From: Megalodesulfovibrio gigas DSM 1382 = ATCC 19364
GTDB taxonomy: Bacteria > Desulfobacterota > Desulfovibrionia > Desulfovibrionales > Desulfovibrionaceae
Direction: 5' to 3'
DNA length: 37,909 bases
NCBI RefSeq assembly: GCF_000468495.1
Contig: NC_022444.1
Location: 2,370,565 to 2,408,473, forward strand
Of this stretch, positions 7,652 through 14,856 are shown one piece after another. How positions within the stretch are numbered: position 1 is the stretch's first letter; each line of letters starts with the position of its first letter. Made by a program: the position numbers and the translations under genes. Under the pieces are notes generated by a model. The model saw nothing but the letters and a program-made list of their open reading frames with translations, did no database searches and was not told the origin of the DNA.

Positions 7652-8507
7652 CCTTGACCCCCAGTTTTTCCACCAGTTCCCGGCCCTTGTCTGACTTGGC
7701 CGGTATGAAGCCACTGCGGGCAAAGTGAGCCTGACCGGCATCGGAGGTCATGAAGGCCATGTAGGTCTCGGCCAGGGCGCGATCCTTCGCTTCCTGCATC
7801 AGGCCCAGGGTGAACGTGAGCGGTCCGGGAGGAAACAGGGAATCAGGGATGGAAAACACGTCCAGCTTGCCGGCGGTTTCGGGCAGCCGTGCAACGCGCA
7901 GTTCCACAATCATCACATCTGCTTTGCCATCCACCACATCGGTCACAGCCGTCTGCACGCACGTGCCCGGATGCGCCACATTGCCCATGACTGCTTCCAG
8001 CAATGCCGCCTTCTTCAGCAATCCAGTGACGGCCTGTCCACCAGGGGGAGATGCCTCCGGGGCCATGGCCACGCGCACGCCGGGGCGGGCCATGTCCTGC
8101 ACGGTGGTGATGCCCGCCGGGTTGCCCTTGGGCGTCACCATCACGTAACTGGTGAAGCAGAGGGGGACGAAATATTGCATCCTGCCGGCGGCACGGAGTT
8201 TTTTGGCCAGATCCAGCACCCGCCCGGCAAACACCTCGGTGGAGCCGCTGGCCAGCAGGGACTTGCCCAAGGCCGCCGCAAAGGCGCCGGTATAGGCGAT
8301 GTCCACCCCGGTGGATGCGGTGAATTCCTGATGGGCCGGCAGCATGGCTTCGGCCAGGCCCCCGCAGGACCAGACCTGCAAATGCTTGCCTTGTCCCGTG
8401 GCAGATCCGCTCGCGGATGCAGGCAGGGCAAAGGCTGCGCTGGCCACAGCGCCGCTCATGCCGGTGGCGGCCAGTTTCAGAAAGCCCCTGCGCGTGGTCT
8501 CGGACAT
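7644..8507 (-). CDS. Tat-exported ModA-like substrate-binding protein
   Basis: This 287-residue protein starts MSETTRRGFLKLAATG, a textbook Tat signal (R6, R7), followed by an Ala-rich h-region. The mature part has the pattern of molybdate/tungstate-type binding proteins: VWSCGGLAEAMLPA at the start, then a TGVDIAYTGAFAAALGKSL block. AGGAG lies eight bases before ATG 8507. No permease or ATPase genes adjoin it; instead the gene overlaps that of a NapH-like Fe-S membrane protein. Cytoplasmic folding before export, implied by Tat, might mean a bound cofactor. A role in oxyanion binding is family-based; a redox role is inferred only from its neighbour. Confidence 0.75.
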   Translation of the reverse strand: MSETTRRGFLKLAATGMSGAVASAAFALPASASGSATGQGKHLQVWSCGGLAEAMLPAHQEFTASTGVDIAYTGAFAAALGKSLLASGSTEVFAGRVLDLAKKLRAAGRMQYFVPLCFTSYVMVTPKGNPAGITTVQDMARPGVRVAMAPEASPPGGQAVTGLLKKAALLEAVMGNVAHPGTCVQTAVTDVVDGKADVMIVELRVARLPETAGKLDVFSIPDSLFPPGPLTFTLGLMQEAKDRALAETYMAFMTSDAGQAHFARSGFIPAKSDKGRELVEKLGVKDV

Positions 8508-8637
8508 ATGGGCAGCTCCTCCCGGGTTGCAACCAAGCCATGCAGCCGGATTCGTGCGAGCCCGGAGGATCCTGCATGGTGGCATCGACAGGGACCATAC
8601 GGATCCTGCCCCGGGGAGTACAATCGATAATCTTGAT

Positions 8638-8653
8638 TTTTCATGTATGAAAA
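8638..8653. promoter_or_regulatory. Palindrome in a divergent promoter region
   Basis: TTTTCAT (8638-8644) and ATGAAAA (8647-8653) form perfect arms around a two-base centre in the gap between the ModA-like gene (-) and gmhB (+). Placement and size fit a repressor or activator site for either gene. The cognate regulator is unknown. The rest of the 260-base gap contains GGTTGCAACC at 8525-8534 next to the ribosome site, and no recognisable gene. Confidence 0.4.
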
Positions 8654-8767
8654 GACAGCAGTAATCAATGGGTTCAACAGGCAAGCGCCTTGCCTGCCGG
8701 GGGAAAATGTGCGAGCGCCAAGCTGCGCCGATGCTGCAGCAGCCACCTCAAACTGACGGGAGGGTCC

Positions 8768-9337
8768 ATGCCGCGAGCCGTCTTTCTGGACCGCGATGGC
8801 GTGCTTATCGAAGACAAACACTACCTGCGCCATCCGGATCAGGTGGCGCTGTTGCCCGGCGTGCCGGCAGGGCTGGAGCGGCTGCTGCAGGCGGGATTTT
8901 TGCCTGTGGTGGTCAGCAATCAGTCCGGGGTAGGGCGCGGCTATTTCACAGAGGCGGAGGTGGACGCGGTGCATGCCCGGCTGCAGGCCCTGCTGGCCGC
9001 CCGGGGCATCCCCCTGGCGCATTTCTATTATTGCCCCCATGCCCCTGCAAAAACGCCGGACGAGCCCGGCTGCGCCTGCCGCAAGCCGGCGCCAGGGCTG
9101 ATCCTCGCCGCGGTGTCCGAGTTGGGCATTTGCCTGTCAGACTCGTATATGATTGGAGACAAGCGCTCGGATGTGGGCCTGGGCCGGGCCGTGGGCATCC
9201 CGGCCATTCTGGTGACCACCGGCCATGGCGCGACGGAGCTGCAGCGTCCGGGCCCGACGCCGGATCATGTGGCAGCGGATCTGGACGCTGCAGCGCGCTG
9301 GATCGTCGCCAGGGAGAAGGCCCGCATCAGGTCCTGA
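8768..9337 (+). CDS. gmhB: D-glycero-D-manno-heptose 1,7-bisphosphate 7-phosphatase
   Basis: GmhB removes the 7-phosphate during synthesis of ADP-heptose for the LPS inner core. The 189-residue HAD-type protein begins MPRAVFLDRDG with the nucleophile and acid D8/D10. It carries the family zinc-binding set C89, H91, C102, C104 (CPH...CAC) and ends its catalytic core with MIGDKRSDV (D131). The length fits the family. ATG 8768 is chosen over an upstream in-frame ATG because GGGAGG lies just before it and the fold starts there. The 3' end overlaps the convergent yedF gene by 11 bases. Confidence 0.93.
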   Translation: MPRAVFLDRDGVLIEDKHYLRHPDQVALLPGVPAGLERLLQAGFLPVVVSNQSGVGRGYFTEAEVDAVHARLQALLAARGIPLAHFYYCPHAPAKTPDEPGCACRKPAPGLILAAVSELGICLSDSYMIGDKRSDVGLGRAVGIPAILVTTGHGATELQRPGPTPDHVAADLDAAARWIVAREKARIRS

Positions 9338-9974
9338 TGATCTTGGTGGCAAGCTGCATGCTGGTGACCACATCCAGCATGTTCGTGGTCTGGCCCACGG
9401 CCTTGGCCGCCATGAGTCCGAAATGCTCCAGACAGGTGCCGCACACCAGGATGCTCACGCCGGCGCGTTCCAGGGCCTGCAGAGGCTCCAGGGCCGGATG
9501 TTCGGCCGTGGCCAGTTGCACACCGGCATTCACCAGGATGATGCGCCACAGGTCGCCGCCGAGCTCGGGCAGGGTCTTGAGGAAATTCAGGAGCAGCCGG
9601 CCGCCGAGTTCGTCATCCCCGTGCCCCATGGTGGCCGCCGGGATGAACACCAGGATGCGCTGGGAGAGGGCGGCCAGTTCCTGATCGGACATGATCCTGC
9701 ATTCGGGGCAGTCGGCCGTTGTGGCGTCGCCTGCAGCGGCCTGGGCGTCCGCTCGCGCGCCGTGCAAGGTCCAGATGCCATCCGCAAGGGTCTGTTTCAC
9801 GGCATACCCCTGGTGCTGCAGAAACCGGATGACATTTTCCCGGGCGGCGTCGTTGTCCACGAGCACCTCCAGCCTGGCCGGCTGCTGGGACTTCAGCAGC
9901 GTCTTGCACTGCAGCACGGGTTGCGGGCAGGCCAGGCCGCGACAGTCCACGGAGACGAAATCGGGTTGGTTCAT
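9327..9974 (-). CDS. yedF: Sulfurtransferase-like selenium metabolism protein YedF
   Basis: The 215-residue protein fuses a TusA-like domain to a DsrE/DsrF-like domain. The TusA part shows CRGLACPQPV, with C11 and the CPxP cysteine C16. The second part ends with the pair in LVCGTCLEHF. This arrangement defines the selenium-metabolism YedF family, whose genes usually occur in genomes that use selenophosphate; the exact reaction is not settled. GGAGG lies seven bases before ATG 9974. It overlaps gmhB tail to tail by 11 bases, so the two mRNAs are complementary at their ends. The upstream gap holds an A/T-rich palindrome that may control it. Confidence 0.9.
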   Translation of the reverse strand: MNQPDFVSVDCRGLACPQPVLQCKTLLKSQQPARLEVLVDNDAARENVIRFLQHQGYAVKQTLADGIWTLHGARADAQAAAGDATTADCPECRIMSDQELAALSQRILVFIPAATMGHGDDELGGRLLLNFLKTLPELGGDLWRIILVNAGVQLATAEHPALEPLQALERAGVSILVCGTCLEHFGLMAAKAVGQTTNMLDVVTSMQLATKIIRT

Positions 9975-10112
9975 GGGACATCCTCCAGAGGACGGAATGC
10001 CGCGGGGGATGCCTGGGTGTCAAATCGACAAATTCATGATCTCAAGGGAAGATGGATCAGGATTGCGGATCGGCGCTCAGGAAGGGCCCTTATGGTGATA
10101 ATATGAAAGTTA

Positions 10113-10130
10113 ACATAATTTACATTATGT
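10113..10130. promoter_or_regulatory. A/T-rich operator-like palindrome upstream of yedF
   Basis: ACATAAT (10113-10119) and ATTATGT (10124-10130) form perfect 7-bp arms with a TTAC centre. The surrounding 50 bases are strikingly A/T-rich for this genome and include possible -10 hexamers (TATTAT on the minus strand at about 10100). This is the only regulatory-looking element in the 210-base gap between the GNAT gene and yedF. The regulator is unknown. Confidence 0.45.
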
Positions 10131-10184
10131 GATGATAACCAGTGTGGTCAAAGGTGTCGTGTGAGAAGGACAACCGGTCGATCG

Positions 10185-10670
10185 CTACAGCGATTTAGCC
10201 AGCCACGTGCACAACACGTTGCCGGCGCAGTCGCAACTCGTCGGAGCCTGTGCTGTGGTGTCTTGTAAGAATCCCCGTCGCTCGTAGAACGCCCGGGCGT
10301 TGGCCGAAGCCCGCAGGTGCAATCTGTTCACGCCGCGCCGTCGGGCCTCGAGCTCCAGCATCCCCAACAAACGAGCACCCAGGCCTGTGCCTTGGACCGT
10401 GGGATGCACGTACAGCATCTTCACTTCGGCCCCGGCCAGGCAGGCAAATCCCACCAGATGCGCACCAGCATGCGCCACCACGGCATGCGCTTCCGGGCGC
10501 AGGCATTCGGCCAGCAGCTCCGGCGTGAACAAGGCCTTCCAGGCCTCGCGCTGACAGGCCGTGTACCAAACGTCCGGGATGGCCGTCACGGCTTCTTGCA
10601 GCAAAGGAAGGATGTCGGCGTCATTCGCCGGGCCAGCCCGGCGAATGACGAAGGCGGCGTCAGCGTGCAT
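10185..10670 (-). CDS. GNAT family N-acetyltransferase
   Basis: The 161-residue protein has the acetyl-CoA binding core of the GNAT fold. MLYVHPTVQGTGLGARLL contains the pyrophosphate loop QGTGLG, and SANARAFYERRGF is the usual C-terminal motif. The substrate cannot be predicted. ATG 10670 lies inside the end of the upstream RNA methyltransferase gene, overlapping by 11 bases, with AAGGCGG ahead of it. It is the last gene of the run that starts with dapL. Confidence 0.88.
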   Translation of the reverse strand: MHADAAFVIRRAGPANDADILPLLQEAVTAIPDVWYTACQREAWKALFTPELLAECLRPEAHAVVAHAGAHLVGFACLAGAEVKMLYVHPTVQGTGLGARLLGMLELEARRRGVNRLHLRASANARAFYERRGFLQDTTAQAPTSCDCAGNVLCTWLAKSL

Positions 10671-11232
10671 CGGCACCGCCTTGCCGCCGCGCCTGACGGC
10701 AAATCTCGAAAATGCTGATGGCCGCGGCCGAACCCACATTCATGGAGTTGCCCATGCCCTGGCTGGGCAGTTCGAGCACCACATGGGCCAGGGCAAGGAT
10801 GCGTGGATCCACGCCGCGGCGCTCGTTGCCCAGCACCAGGCATGCCGGCATGGGCAGCCGTGCGTCATACGGCGACACGCTGGTTTCGGCCAGCTCCAGA
10901 CAGATGATCGTATAGCCGCGCTCACGGTATTGCTGCACCACGGGCAAAGGATCTTCGGCCAGCTCCCAGGGCACCCAGCGTTCCACGCCCTTGGTGCTGC
11001 GGCGCATCTTGGGCGATCCCGGCAAGGCCGCATCCCCGCAGAGCCAGACTTTTTCCAGCATGAAGGCATCGGCCAGTCGCAACACGTTGCCCGCGCTGGA
11101 GGCATGGCGCAGGCTGTCGCACACCAGGGCCAGCGGCGTGCGCGGCAGGTTCGGGAACTCCAGCCGGGACGGCTTGCCCGTGCGCAGTTGGCGTGTGGGC
11201 GTGGGAGCAAGCAACTCCGTCTGGAACGTCAT
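10660..11232 (-). CDS. SpoU/TrmH-type RNA 2'-O-methyltransferase
   Basis: This 190-residue SPOUT-fold enzyme has the three family motifs. Motif 1 is NVLRLADAF (49-57), motif 2 is LGNERRGVDP (134-143), and motif 3 is LPSQGMGNSMNVGSAA (155-170). They form the knotted S-adenosylmethionine site. The compact size resembles TrmH (tRNA Gm18), but rRNA-modifying relatives cannot be excluded, so no gene symbol is given. Its ATG shares one base with the transaldolase stop (TAATG), which indicates translational coupling. The GNAT gene overlaps its end. Confidence 0.87.
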   Translation of the reverse strand: MTFQTELLAPTPTRQLRTGKPSRLEFPNLPRTPLALVCDSLRHASSAGNVLRLADAFMLEKVWLCGDAALPGSPKMRRSTKGVERWVPWELAEDPLPVVQQYRERGYTIICLELAETSVSPYDARLPMPACLVLGNERRGVDPRILALAHVVLELPSQGMGNSMNVGSAAAISIFEICRQARRQGGADAR

Positions 11233-11894
11233 TATCCCTGCCCTGCCCCATCGCCGGCCAGCGCCTTCCAGTCGTCCAGGAAGGTTTGCAATCCTTTGTC
11301 CGTGAGTGGATGCCTGGCCAGTTGCTCGATGACGGCGAACGGCAGCGTGGCCACATCCGCCCCGGTGAGGGCCGATTCCACCACATGCATGGGATGGCGG
11401 ATGGAAGCCACCAGCACCTTGGTGGCGATGTCGTAATTGTCGTAAATGGTGACGATCTGCCGGATGCACTCCATGCCCTCCTGGCCCAGGGCATCCAGCC
11501 GGCCGATGAAGGGCGAAACATACGTCGCCCCGGCCTTGGCCGCCAACAGGGCTTGCATGGGCGAGAACACCAGCGTGACGTTGGTGGGAATGTCCATGGC
11601 GTGCAGCTCCCGCACGGCGATGAGCCCTTCCAGGAGCATGGGAATCTTGATGACCACGTTGGGACCGAACTTGATAAGCTCGCGGGCTTCGGCCAGCATC
11701 TCTTTGGCCGTGGTGCCCACCACTTCCAGGCTCACGGGGCCGTCCACTTCCTTGCAGATGGCCTGCATCTGCCTGCGCCAGTCCTGACCTTCCTTGCGCA
11801 GCAGGGTCGGATTGGTGGTGACGCCGTCGATGAGCCCGTAGGCCTTACACTTTCTGATTTCGTCCAGGCTGGCCGTATCCAGAAAAAATTCCAT
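11232..11894 (-). CDS. tal: Transaldolase, small TalC/FSA-size subfamily
   Basis: The 220-residue TIM-barrel enzyme transfers dihydroxyacetone units in the pentose phosphate pathway. Schiff-base lysine K83 lies in NVVIKIPM. The family splits into fructose-6-phosphate aldolases, with Gln and Tyr at two active-site positions, and true transaldolases, with Glu and Phe. Here SLEV gives Glu (E57) and YVSPFIGR gives Phe (F129), so transaldolase activity is favoured. ATG 11894 follows AGGGAGCGTGCC. It is coupled to the RNA methyltransferase downstream. Confidence 0.92.
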   Translation of the reverse strand: MEFFLDTASLDEIRKCKAYGLIDGVTTNPTLLRKEGQDWRRQMQAICKEVDGPVSLEVVGTTAKEMLAEARELIKFGPNVVIKIPMLLEGLIAVRELHAMDIPTNVTLVFSPMQALLAAKAGATYVSPFIGRLDALGQEGMECIRQIVTIYDNYDIATKVLVASIRHPMHVVESALTGADVATLPFAVIEQLARHPLTDKGLQTFLDDWKALAGDGAGQG

Positions 11895-11980
11895 GGCACG
11901 CTCCCTTGGGATGACCGGAGGTGATGAAAACCAGCGGAGGCCCGAGCGGCTCGGTTCCCCCCGAAAACAATCCTGCTCCC

Positions 11981-12292
11981 TTAGGCCTCTTCTTCTTCCT
12001 TGTCCTTGTCCTGCACCACCGATTCGGGTGTCACTTCCCTGGCTTCCAGGCGACGGACAAAGGTATCGCGGCATTCATAGCTGCAGAACCGGTGCACGGT
12101 GTCGCCCTGGCGGACACGGATATCGGTATCCACATCCACGTAGGTGCCACAGACGGGATCCTTGACCAGCTCACCTGCGGCCACGCGTTCCTTGAGTTCC
12201 TGCTTTTTGCGTTTTGCGCTCTGGCGCTTGTCCCCGGTGAACATTTTGAAAAGAAGATAGCCCGCAAGGGCGAGGATGAGAAGTTTCCACAT
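11981..12292 (-). CDS. Small membrane-anchored protein with a TRASH-type cysteine motif
   Basis: This 103-residue protein has one N-terminal membrane segment (about 3-18), a basic linker and a metal-binding-like module. C48 in DPVCGTYV, C70 and C74 in HRFCSYEC give C-x21-C-x3-C. That spacing matches TRASH domains, which bind or sense metals. The C-terminus is highly acidic. GGAG precedes ATG 12292. Lying between folK and tal, it shares their strand and probably their transcript. Its partner and metal are unknown. Confidence 0.75.
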   Translation of the reverse strand: MWKLLILALAGYLLFKMFTGDKRQSAKRKKQELKERVAAGELVKDPVCGTYVDVDTDIRVRQGDTVHRFCSYECRDTFVRRLEAREVTPESVVQDKDKEEEEA

Positions 12293-12312
12293 GATGCAAC
12301 ACTCCTGACGGT

Positions 12313-12879
12313 TCAGGATTCTGGGGACACCTGCCGGATGCGGTCGCCCTGCAACTCGAAGGCGAGCCGGGCAAGCGCATCGCGCAGAGGGAGCCCGCCC
12401 GGCTCGCCTGTCCGGCCACGGATGGGCAGGATCAGGTCCGGGGCCAGCTCCGCCAGGGGCACAAGCACAAAGGCGCGATCCTGCATGCGGGGGTGCGGCA
12501 CGGTGCAGGCAGGATCGTCCAGGAAGGTTTTTCCAAACAGCAGCAGATCCAGGTCCAGGGGTCTGGCGCTCAGGGCCGGCCGCCCTGCCCCGCGCTCGCG
12601 GCCCAGGGTCAGTTCGATCTGCAGCAAAACTTCAAGCAGCACTTGAGGTGTGGTGTCTGCCGCCACTTCCAGCCGGGCCACCTGATTGGCATACCAGGGC
12701 TGGGTTTCCGGATCCGGCACGCCGAAGGGTTCTGTCCAGTACACGGCGGAAAAAGTGCCGCCCTGCACCATGGGCAGGGCCAGCACATGCGCACGGGCGG
12801 CGGCCAGCTGGGCCAACGGCGCCCCGGCCGGGCCGGCCAGATTGGCCCCCAGGCCCACATATGCCGTGATCGCATCCAT
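12313..12879 (-). CDS. folK: 2-amino-4-hydroxy-6-hydroxymethyldihydropteridine pyrophosphokinase
   Basis: FolK transfers pyrophosphate from ATP to the pterin in folate synthesis. The 188-residue protein starts AITAYVGLGANL, a typical beginning. It carries the signature RPLDLDLLLFG (106-116) with its metal-binding aspartates, and PHPRMQDRAFVLVPLAELAP. ATG 12879 is chosen because the fold starts there, although its ribosome site is poor and in-frame GTG/TTG codons lie a little upstream. It follows dapL after about 80 bases that contain a hairpin. Confidence 0.92.
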   Translation of the reverse strand: MDAITAYVGLGANLAGPAGAPLAQLAAARAHVLALPMVQGGTFSAVYWTEPFGVPDPETQPWYANQVARLEVAADTTPQVLLEVLLQIELTLGRERGAGRPALSARPLDLDLLLFGKTFLDDPACTVPHPRMQDRAFVLVPLAELAPDLILPIRGRTGEPGGLPLRDALARLAFELQGDRIRQVSPES

Positions 12880-12917
12880 GCACTGCGCCAAGGTTGACGA
12901 TGAACACACACGCCCAA

Positions 12918-12946
12918 CGCGGGAGCCCGTACTCCAGGCTCCCGCG
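12918..12946 (-). terminator. Hairpin between dapL and folK
   Basis: CGCGGGAGCC (12918-12927) pairs perfectly with GGCTCCCGCG (12937-12946) around a nine-base loop, 14 bases past the dapL stop. There is no strong T-tract on the minus strand. It may only partly reduce read-through into folK. Confidence 0.5.
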
Positions 12947-12959
12947 CCGGAACGCAAGA

Positions 12960-14132
12960 TTACAGCTTGCTGCTGATGCGGGCCACGGCTTCCTTCAGGC
13001 GTTCGCTGTCCACGGTGAGGGAGATGCGGAAATACCCCTCGCCGGGCGCGCCGAACCCGTTGCCAGGGGTGAGCACCACCCCGGTTTCCTGAATGATTTT
13101 GGTGACGAATTCCGCCGAGGAGGCAAAGCCGGCCGGCGTCTTGGACCAGATGTAGAAGGATGCCTCAGGGTTGCGGCACTGCACGCCAGCTTCCCGCAGG
13201 GCCTTCACCACCACATCGCGCCGTTCCTTGTAGATGGCCCGGAACTGCTCGGCATACGGCTCGCCCTGCTGCAGGGCGGCGATGCTGGCTTCCTGCACGG
13301 CCTGGAAGGCCCCGGAGTCCATGTTTTCCTTCACCTTGCCCAGGCCAGCCACCAGGGTGGGATTGCCCACGGCCATGCCGATGCGCCAGCCGGTCATGTT
13401 GTAGGTCTTGGACAGGGAATGGAACTCGATGGCCACATCCTTGCCGCCGGGGAACTCCAGGATGGAGCGCGGCTTGTTGGCCGGATCGAAGTAGATTTCG
13501 GTATAGGCCGCATCGTGGACAACGATGACGTCAAATTCCTTGGCGATGGCGATGAGCTTTTCATAGAACGCATCAGGCGCCGTGGCCGCGGTGGGGTTGT
13601 TGGGGTAGTTGACGTAGATCATCTTGGCGCGACGCCATTCGTCGGACGTCACGCTGTCCAGATCGGGCAGGTAGTCGTTGTCATCGGTCAAAGGCAGGTA
13701 CTTGACCACGCCGCCCAGGAACTCCGTGGTGACGGTGTACACGGGATAATTGGGCGTGCAGACGATGGCCAGATCCCCGGGGTTGGTGAAGGCCAGGGGG
13801 AAATGGGCAATGCCTTCCTTGGAGCCGATAAGGGTGATGACCTCGGACTTGGGATCCAGCTCCACGCCGAACCGGGTCTTGTACCAGTCCGCCACGGCCT
13901 GCCGGAACGCCAGCATGCCGATGTAAGAAGGATACTGGTGGTTGGCCGGGTTGCGGGCGCTTTGGGCCAGGGCGTCGATGATGAAGTCCGGGGTGGGCAT
14001 GTCGGGGTCGCCGATACCCAGGCTGATGATGTCCACTCCACGGGATCTCACCTCTTCCTTGACCTTGTCGATCTGGGCGAAGAGGTACGGCGGCAGGGCT
14101 TTGATGCGGTCGGCAAGCTGGAAGGAAGGCAT
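12960..14132 (-). CDS. dapL: LL-diaminopimelate aminotransferase (class I/II PLP enzyme)
   Basis: DapL converts tetrahydrodipicolinate directly to LL-diaminopimelate for lysine and peptidoglycan. The 390-residue protein has the fold-type I set: ISLGIGDPDMPTP near 36-48, VNYPNNPT (174-181), HDAAY (206-210), and the PLP lysine K242 in HSLSKTYNMTGWRIG with R250. The opening and these blocks match DapL proteins better than general aspartate aminotransferases, though related class I enzymes are close. GGAG lies 10 bases before ATG 14132. It heads the minus-strand run down to 10185. Confidence 0.85.
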   Translation of the reverse strand: MPSFQLADRIKALPPYLFAQIDKVKEEVRSRGVDIISLGIGDPDMPTPDFIIDALAQSARNPANHQYPSYIGMLAFRQAVADWYKTRFGVELDPKSEVITLIGSKEGIAHFPLAFTNPGDLAIVCTPNYPVYTVTTEFLGGVVKYLPLTDDNDYLPDLDSVTSDEWRRAKMIYVNYPNNPTAATAPDAFYEKLIAIAKEFDVIVVHDAAYTEIYFDPANKPRSILEFPGGKDVAIEFHSLSKTYNMTGWRIGMAVGNPTLVAGLGKVKENMDSGAFQAVQEASIAALQQGEPYAEQFRAIYKERRDVVVKALREAGVQCRNPEASFYIWSKTPAGFASSAEFVTKIIQETGVVLTPGNGFGAPGEGYFRISLTVDSERLKEAVARISSKL

Positions 14133-14183
14133 GCGCGCAAGACTCCTGAGAGGTGTTGTTGCAGAATGATGACGGAAAATTGC

Positions 14184-14212
14184 GATGTACTGGCGCGGGC
14201 AGGGGTTGTCAA
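14184..14212 (-). promoter_or_regulatory. Candidate promoter of dapL
   Basis: On the minus strand a perfect TTGACA (plus positions 14207-14212) is followed after 17 bases by TACATC (14184-14189), a weak -10 box. It lies about 50 bases before the dapL start and is the best sigma-70 match in this gap. Confidence 0.45.
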
Positions 14213-14246
14213 TGCATGGCCGCCCTGCCCGCCCTGGGCATCTGGC

Positions 14247-14272
14247 CCGGACGACCCGGACGAGTCGTCCGG
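14247..14272 (-). terminator. Hairpin after the small secreted protein gene
   Basis: CCGGACGAC (14247-14255) pairs with GTCGTCCGG (14264-14272) around an eight-base loop, starting six bases past the stop at 14278-14280. No T-tract follows on the minus strand, so termination strength is uncertain. Confidence 0.5.
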
Positions 14273-14277
14273 CCGCC

Positions 14278-14694
14278 CTATTGTTTTGCCCGGGTGAAGG
14301 TGGCCATGCCGGCCCGGGGATTGGTGCCGCCCGGCTGCAGCACGTACAGGACAAAGGTATCCGATCCGTTTATCTTGCCAATGCGTATGCCCTCGGTGTG
14401 ACCCACCAGATAGAAGGTGCGGCCGTCCTGCTCGATGACGCCGGAAAAGGCGTCCTTGCCGCTCGACTGATGGTTCCAGGCCACATGCCCGTGAAACACG
14501 GGGCCTTCCTGCCGTTCCACCACCAGGCTGGACGATTTGTGCCCGGCCGTGATGTACCCGTGGTTCCGGAAGTGCATGGCAGCGTCTCCTTCCCAGGTAC
14601 CAACAAGATTCGGAAGTGCCGGCGCATCCTGGGCCATGGCGGCAGTGGCAAGCAGGCAGGACAACACCACGGCCGTGAACAATGCTCTGATCAT
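14278..14694 (-). CDS. Small secreted protein of unknown function
   Basis: The 138-residue product has a clean signal peptide: MIRALFTAVVLSCLLATAAMA with probable cleavage after AMA. The mature part begins VGTWEGDAAMHFRNHGY and reads as alternating short strands, such as SSLVVERQEGPVFHGHVAW and RTFYLVGHTEGIRIG. This suggests an all-beta fold of lipocalin-like size. I do not recognise a specific family. GGAGGGG precedes ATG 14694. It stands alone, divergent from xerD and followed by a hairpin. Confidence 0.72.
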   Translation of the reverse strand: MIRALFTAVVLSCLLATAAMAQDAPALPNLVGTWEGDAAMHFRNHGYITAGHKSSSLVVERQEGPVFHGHVAWNHQSSGKDAFSGVIEQDGRTFYLVGHTEGIRIGKINGSDTFVLYVLQPGGTNPRAGMATFTRAKQ

Positions 14695-14856
14695 GAATCC
14701 CCCTCCAGATGATGGTTGATTGCGCGAACATGCCGCGTCGGGAATTGCTGCCGAGCATACGCCTGTCCTGCGACCGGGACAAGCAATCCATGACCAATCG
14801 TCGAAAGTTCCCACACGGTCCTTGCTTCGCAGCAGGCCTCCCGATAGGTTGCAGGC

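Noticed and set aside
8508-8767. Molybdenum-cofactor riboswitch before the ModA-like gene
   Set aside because: The leader has several short self-complementary stretches, but I could not lay out the conserved core of any riboswitch class.
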